Shown one piece after another: positions 61,071 to 64,000 of a stretch of DNA of 64,000 bases. The DNA comes from Sphingomonadales bacterium. GTDB taxonomy: Bacteria; Pseudomonadota; Alphaproteobacteria; Sphingomonadales; Sphingomonadaceae. The position numbers and the translations under genes were made by a program. How positions within the stretch are numbered: position 1 is the stretch's first letter; each line of letters opens with the position of its first letter. The stretch covers positions 186,001 to 250,000 of the forward strand of contig JADKCA010000007.1 of NCBI GenBank assembly GCA_016714795.1. Direction: 5' to 3'. The notes beneath the pieces were generated by a model that worked only from the letters and a program-made list of their open reading frames with translations, was not told the DNA's origin and searched no databases.

Positions 61071-62603
61071 TCAATCCTCTGGCGAGCGAAGGCTGTTCTG
61101 GGGCACAGTCACAGACCTTATGGTTACCGGAAGACCAGACTTGCCGCCACCACTTATGCCAAGCCCAACAACAGCTTGGCCTGCCGATGCTCCAAAAATC
61201 TGCGTACTCGTTGTTCCGTTTGGACGGAATGACTTGAACTGTCCGCCATTGGCTCGCCCTTGCTTTGTCACAACCCTTTGCACACCGATGCCGGGTTTGA
61301 CATAGCCGGTTGCAGCAATAACCGGAACGCCCGCACGACGCGCGATCTGCCCCGGTATCGGGCCATTGCCGACGTTGCAGGCAAGCAGCACAATCGATTG
61401 CTTCCCATCCCAACCGTGGCGGCGGATGTCATTGAGAAAACCTTCAATATCGAACTTCCCATTCTTCCGCGGCAACTTGTCACGGCCGAATCCGGACCGA
61501 TTGCCGTGGGCACTAACCGTATAAACATCGCTTGGATCGAAGGTTCCATCCGCGACAACAGTCGCCCGATCCGACCAACTGTCTGTTGCGATCAAGCTGC
61601 GGTTAACGAGCCCCAGTGGATCGATCCCGGTCATCGGATTGTTGAGTGCATAGACATAGGGATTGGTATCCCCATCCAGCCCGATGGGGTCCGCCTGGAT
61701 GTAGCGCCCGGTGCTGGGATCATAATCGCGATGGCGGTTGTAATAGAGGTCCGCCAGCGTGCGGCTCTGGCCGGGGAAGCCGGGGAGTTGCCACGCGCCG
61801 GGGGCGGTGATGGTGCCGCTGCTGGTGGTGTAGACCTGCGGCACGCCGAGATGGTTGCCATGGACCCACAGGAGTGTCGGCGTCGCGACCGGACCAGAGG
61901 CGACCGCGAGCGGGGCGTAGCCGCCGACGCCGTCATCGCCACCGAACGCGGAACCATCGCCGACCTCCGGGTTCAGCCAGATGAACTCCGCGATCACATC
62001 GCTGGCGCTGGTGCCATATTCGCCCATCACGCGGCCATCGGCGTCGAACACATAGCGCCGCGTGGTGCCGCCGCTTGTCACCGCGACGCGATCATCAAGG
62101 CCGTTATAGGCGTTGGTCTGGGTGGGATCGCCGGTGCGCGTGTAGGCGGTCAGGCGGCCATAGCCGTCATAGCTGGTGGAGACGCTCACCCCGGCCGGGC
62201 GGGTTTCACTCGCTGTGTTGCCGCGCGCGTCGTAGCTGATGCTGCGCGTGCCTGCGGGCGTTGTGATCGAAGCGAGGCGGTTGGTGCCAGCGGTGCGGGT
62301 ATAGGTGTCGCTGCTCACCGGATTGGCGTCACCGGGCAGCGCGCGATACGCCACGCTGGTGCGGTTGCCGCCCTTGTCATGCGCATAATCAGTGCGACGC
62401 AACGCCCCACTCGCCGTGTCTACGCGCGAGAGGCGGCCAATGCTGTCATAGGCATAGGCGATGCTACAGTCTGAATTAAGTATAGTGTCCCCAGAATTTA
62501 AGGTTACCCCGGTTGGTCGAAATGCCCAAGATGCTGGATTGCGCCCAGGGGAACCGACGCGTATGAAAAGTTGTACGGTCGATCGGCCATTCTGAGTGGT
62601 CAT
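61071..62603 (-). CDS. Orphan Rhs core with caspase-like peptidase tip (array II, module 1)
   Basis: Best-preserved type-II core, open from the R3 border at 62470 (SIAYAYDSIGRLSRVDTASG) to the boundary TGIDPLGL; the first 40 codons lie in border DNA and are not natural. The tip of about 170 residues has VYTVSAHGNRSGFGRDKLP, IVLLACNVGNG and GVPVIAATGYVKPG. A His in AHG and a Cys at the end of a hydrophobic strand (LLAC) match the dyad layout of clan CD peptidases such as the caspase/C80-like domains of toxins. Followed by a lipoprotein gene. Confidence 0.82.
   Translation of the reverse strand: MTTQNGRSTVQLFIRVGSPGRNPASWAFRPTGVTLNSGDTILNSDCSIAYAYDSIGRLSRVDTASGALRRTDYAHDKGGNRTSVAYRALPGDANPVSSDTYTRTAGTNRLASITTPAGTRSISYDARGNTASETRPAGVSVSTSYDGYGRLTAYTRTGDPTQTNAYNGLDDRVAVTSGGTTRRYVFDADGRVMGEYGTSASDVIAEFIWLNPEVGDGSAFGGDDGVGGYAPLAVASGPVATPTLLWVHGNHLGVPQVYTTSSGTITAPGAWQLPGFPGQSRTLADLYYNRHRDYDPSTGRYIQADPIGLDGDTNPYVYALNNPMTGIDPLGLVNRSLIATDSWSDRATVVADGTFDPSDVYTVSAHGNRSGFGRDKLPRKNGKFDIEGFLNDIRRHGWDGKQSIVLLACNVGNGPIPGQIARRAGVPVIAATGYVKPGIGVQRVVTKQGRANGGQFKSFRPNGTTSTQIFGASAGQAVVGLGISGGGKSGLPVTIRSVTVPQNSLRSPED
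62471..62500. repeat. R3 repeat at the start of module 1 core
   Basis: CTGAATTAAGTATAGTGTCC followed by CCAGAATTTA, the best-preserved R3 copy, adjoining the first recognisable codons of the type-II core. Confidence 0.7.
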
Positions 62604-62608
62604 ATTGT

Positions 62609-63202
62609 ATGTCTTTAAAACAATCCGTACGCCTCGCCTGCTACAGTGCTCTAGAGAAGGCGGGCTTCGAGCGCTTTTTAAAGGAAGGTGTTGATTGGCC
62701 GATAACCGATGGATTCCATTGCTGGGTGGGGTTAAACACTGCTGTTGATCCGGGCCAAGTGGAAATCGTTCCTTTCGTCGGTCTCCATGTGGTGCCGGTG
62801 GAGAAGCTCGCCGCGCAGCTCAAGGGTAAGCGTTATGTCCGTGGGATCGCGACCTTCGCGCTTCCAATGGGCGACCTTGAAGGCGCGCGGGAGAAACGAG
62901 CGTTCGTGTTCACAGCATCTCAAAGTGACGAAGCGATTTCGCGCGAAGCGGATCGTTTGGCGTCACTCTATGCATCAGTTGGTCTGAGCTATGCACATTC
63001 CATCGCCAGTTACGGAAGGCTTTTGCCCCTGCTGGAGATGAGACTTGGCATGCTAGGTGGATACCCAGAAAGCTATGCATGCTGTTTGAGACTAATGGAT
63101 CGAGAGGGTGAAGCAGAAGCTTTCGTCGAAGATTTTGTGAGGCAGGAGCCGGAATATTTTGCTGCCTTTGCTACTGCCTTTTTGGCTACCATGCCCGATT
63201 AG
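62609..63202 (+). CDS. Hypothetical protein on the opposite strand within array II
   Basis: A 197-residue protein, MSLKQSVRLACYSALEKAGF to FLATMPD, with GC-rich codon use closer to the host than the immunity genes. It has no signal peptide or membrane helix. A charged helical segment (SDEAISREADRLASLYASVG) is visible. It is the only well-formed plus-strand gene between the two arrays and the right edge. No family recognised. Confidence 0.65.
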   Translation: MSLKQSVRLACYSALEKAGFERFLKEGVDWPITDGFHCWVGLNTAVDPGQVEIVPFVGLHVVPVEKLAAQLKGKRYVRGIATFALPMGDLEGAREKRAFVFTASQSDEAISREADRLASLYASVGLSYAHSIASYGRLLPLLEMRLGMLGGYPESYACCLRLMDREGEAEAFVEDFVRQEPEYFAAFATAFLATMPD

Positions 63203-63215
63203 TACGCTGTCTGAG

Positions 63216-63642
63216 GGTTACGGTGACAGTGCACTTAACTCTTGTGCGCAACATGGAGCTTGCTTTGGAGCGGAGATGGGCCGATTGGCGCGCTTTGTTA
63301 TTCCCGGTATTCCCCACCATGTCACGCAGCGCGGAAATGGGCGGCAACAGGCCTTCTTATGCGACGATGATTATGCGCTTTACCGCGATCTGCTGCGCGC
63401 GCATGCTGCGGCCAGTTGCGGTGTGGAGCTGGGTCCTCATGCCCAATCATGTTCATCTCAGCTGCTGCGTGCGGGGGAAGACGAGCCACTCTCGATGGCG
63501 TTACGCAGGGCAGAGACCGTGGGAAGGCCATTGGGGGACGATGCCTTCATGGCGTGGATACAGGCAGCGGTCGGGCGAGATGCCAAGCCGGGCAAGCGAG
63601 GGCCTGCAAGGAAGGATAGTTAAGTGCACTGTCACCGTAACC
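63216..63642 (+). mobile_element. RAYT element E bounded by inverted R1 repeats
   Basis: Perfect R1 copies face each other at 63216-63240 and 63618-63642 around a shortened RAYT gene. This is the clearest example in the window of the R1-gene-R1 unit and the only one on the plus strand. Confidence 0.78.
63275..63623 (+). pseudogene. RAYT copy E, internally deleted
   Basis: The frame runs MGRLARFVIPGIPHHVTQRG to LLRAHAAAS, where a short deletion shifts it. The HUH block MPNHVH is then readable in another frame and is joined to the C-terminal part LLRAGEDEPLSMALRRAETV. About 100 middle codons with the catalytic Tyr region are lost. The stop TAA lies within R1, as in copy A. Confidence 0.8.
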
Positions 63643-63652
63643 CGAGAGCTAT

Positions 63653-63775
63653 TTAGGGGTTTTCGCACCTGTCACCGTAATTCCACCGTTGTTCCCGCTC
63701 AATCCAGTCCGCCAAATCACAGGTGTAGCGCAGCCACACCCAATTCTCTAATTGCCGAAACGAATATTTTGACAT
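63653..63775 (-). CDS. Short open frame, possible gene relic
   Basis: Forty codons, MSKYSFRQLENWVWLRYTCD to DRCENP. The last part, WNYGDRCENP, is encoded by the R2 repeat. It starts 9 bases past the stop of the partial gene at the right edge. It could be the tail of a gene overrun by the repeat; evidence for expression is weak. Confidence 0.25.
   Translation of the reverse strand: MSKYSFRQLENWVWLRYTCDLADWIEREQRWNYGDRCENP
63656..63680. repeat. R2 repeat next to RAYT element E
   Basis: TTTTCGCACCTGTCACCGTA preceded by GGGG and followed by A, 14 bases from the R1 end of element E. Confidence 0.65.
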
Positions 63776-63783
63776 ATCTTTAT

Positions 63784-64000
63784 CTATAATTTTCCAAAAT
63801 TAAGTAAAAATGATTCGATTAATTCGAGATCTTCATTCCAAACTCCATCAATTTTCTTAATAGTTTTGTATAGATCCAATCGCCAACTCTCATTTATAGT
63901 TGCAAATGTGGTATATATAATTTTTCCAATTTCAGTTTGAATAAAAAATATTTTTTTCCGGAAAATATAGTTATTTACGTATTTATCAAAATCTTGACCT
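63784..64000 (-). CDS. A/T-rich gene cut by the window edge, possible immunity gene
   Basis: A minus-strand frame is open from base 63999 to a TAG at 63784-63786. It encodes 71 residues, GQDFDKYVNNYIFRKKIFFI through SFLLNFGKL. The composition resembles the immunity genes of both arrays and it is followed by an R2 repeat, so another tip-immunity module probably continues to the right. The start and the upstream gene are outside the window. Confidence 0.55.
   Translation of the reverse strand, partial: GQDFDKYVNNYIFRKKIFFIQTEIGKIIYTTFATINESWRLDLYKTIKKIDGVWNEDLELIESFLLNFGKL

Noticed and set aside
31057..64000. Second attachment site (copy of the tRNA-Ser 3' end) closing the island
   Set aside because: No second copy of GGTTCGAATCCCTCCCGC was seen in the window; the right end must lie outside if it exists.
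43140..64000. Type VI secretion delivery of the Rhs proteins
   Set aside because: No PAAR domain, VgrG, Hcp or other type VI gene is in view, and the full-length Rhs has a Sec signal peptide.

Overview
The window looks like a chromosome segment of a GC-rich alphaproteobacterium, most likely a sphingomonad. That placement is inferred from the resemblance of the housekeeping proteins and alphaproteobacterial-type signals; no rRNA gene is present to confirm it.

Bases 1-31,060 are mostly core genome. They hold the end of the ATP synthase operon (atpD, atpC), malic enzyme, an N-carbamoylputrescine amidase, a VapBC-like toxin-antitoxin pair, galE, an LtrA-like protein, a DUF2332 protein, hisG-hisD-nusB, a CHASE4-like/GGDEF/EAL protein, galU, a YdcH-like protein, a TerC/Alx protein, nudC with a serine hydrolase and mutY, a DciA-like protein with two DsbA-like thioredoxins, smc and tlyA, leuC, a cyclophilin and a tRNA-Ser(GGA). 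An IS5-family element at about 5.85-6.69 kb splits a membrane-protein gene and contains long poly-G/C tracts that look like base-calling damage. Several core genes (a DUF3147 remnant, hisD, the second DsbA-like gene) carry single-indel frameshifts, so indel errors in this assembly are a real possibility.

From the tRNA-Ser gene to the right edge the DNA is accessory. An integrase fragment and an SDR fragment follow the tRNA. Then come a cytochrome P450 overlapping a rubredoxin, and a convergent Rieske oxygenase. A compact type IV secretion operon (virB2-3-4-6-8-9-10-11, minus strand) follows, without virB1, virB5, virB7, virD4 or a relaxase in view.

Bases 43,140-64,000 are two minus-strand arrays of Rhs/YD-repeat polymorphic-toxin modules. 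Array I has a full-length Sec-exported Rhs gene (about 1,400 residues, with one frameshift), its toxin tip and immunity gene, and then displaced tip/immunity pairs downstream. Array II uses a different Rhs core and holds four core copies with different tips, each with its own putative immunity gene. Most tips and immunity genes are coupled by start/stop overlaps or a few bases of spacing. Module borders carry debris of a REP-associated tyrosine transposase (RAYT): at least five broken copies and three recurring short repeats, one of which forms inverted repeats around the RAYT gene and supplies the stop codon of one immunity gene. One junction is a RAYT-rhs chimera at a 9-bp microhomology. The repeated cores offer homologous sequence by which the expressed Rhs could swap tips. 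This repeat-bordered toxin cassette array is the most interesting system in the window.
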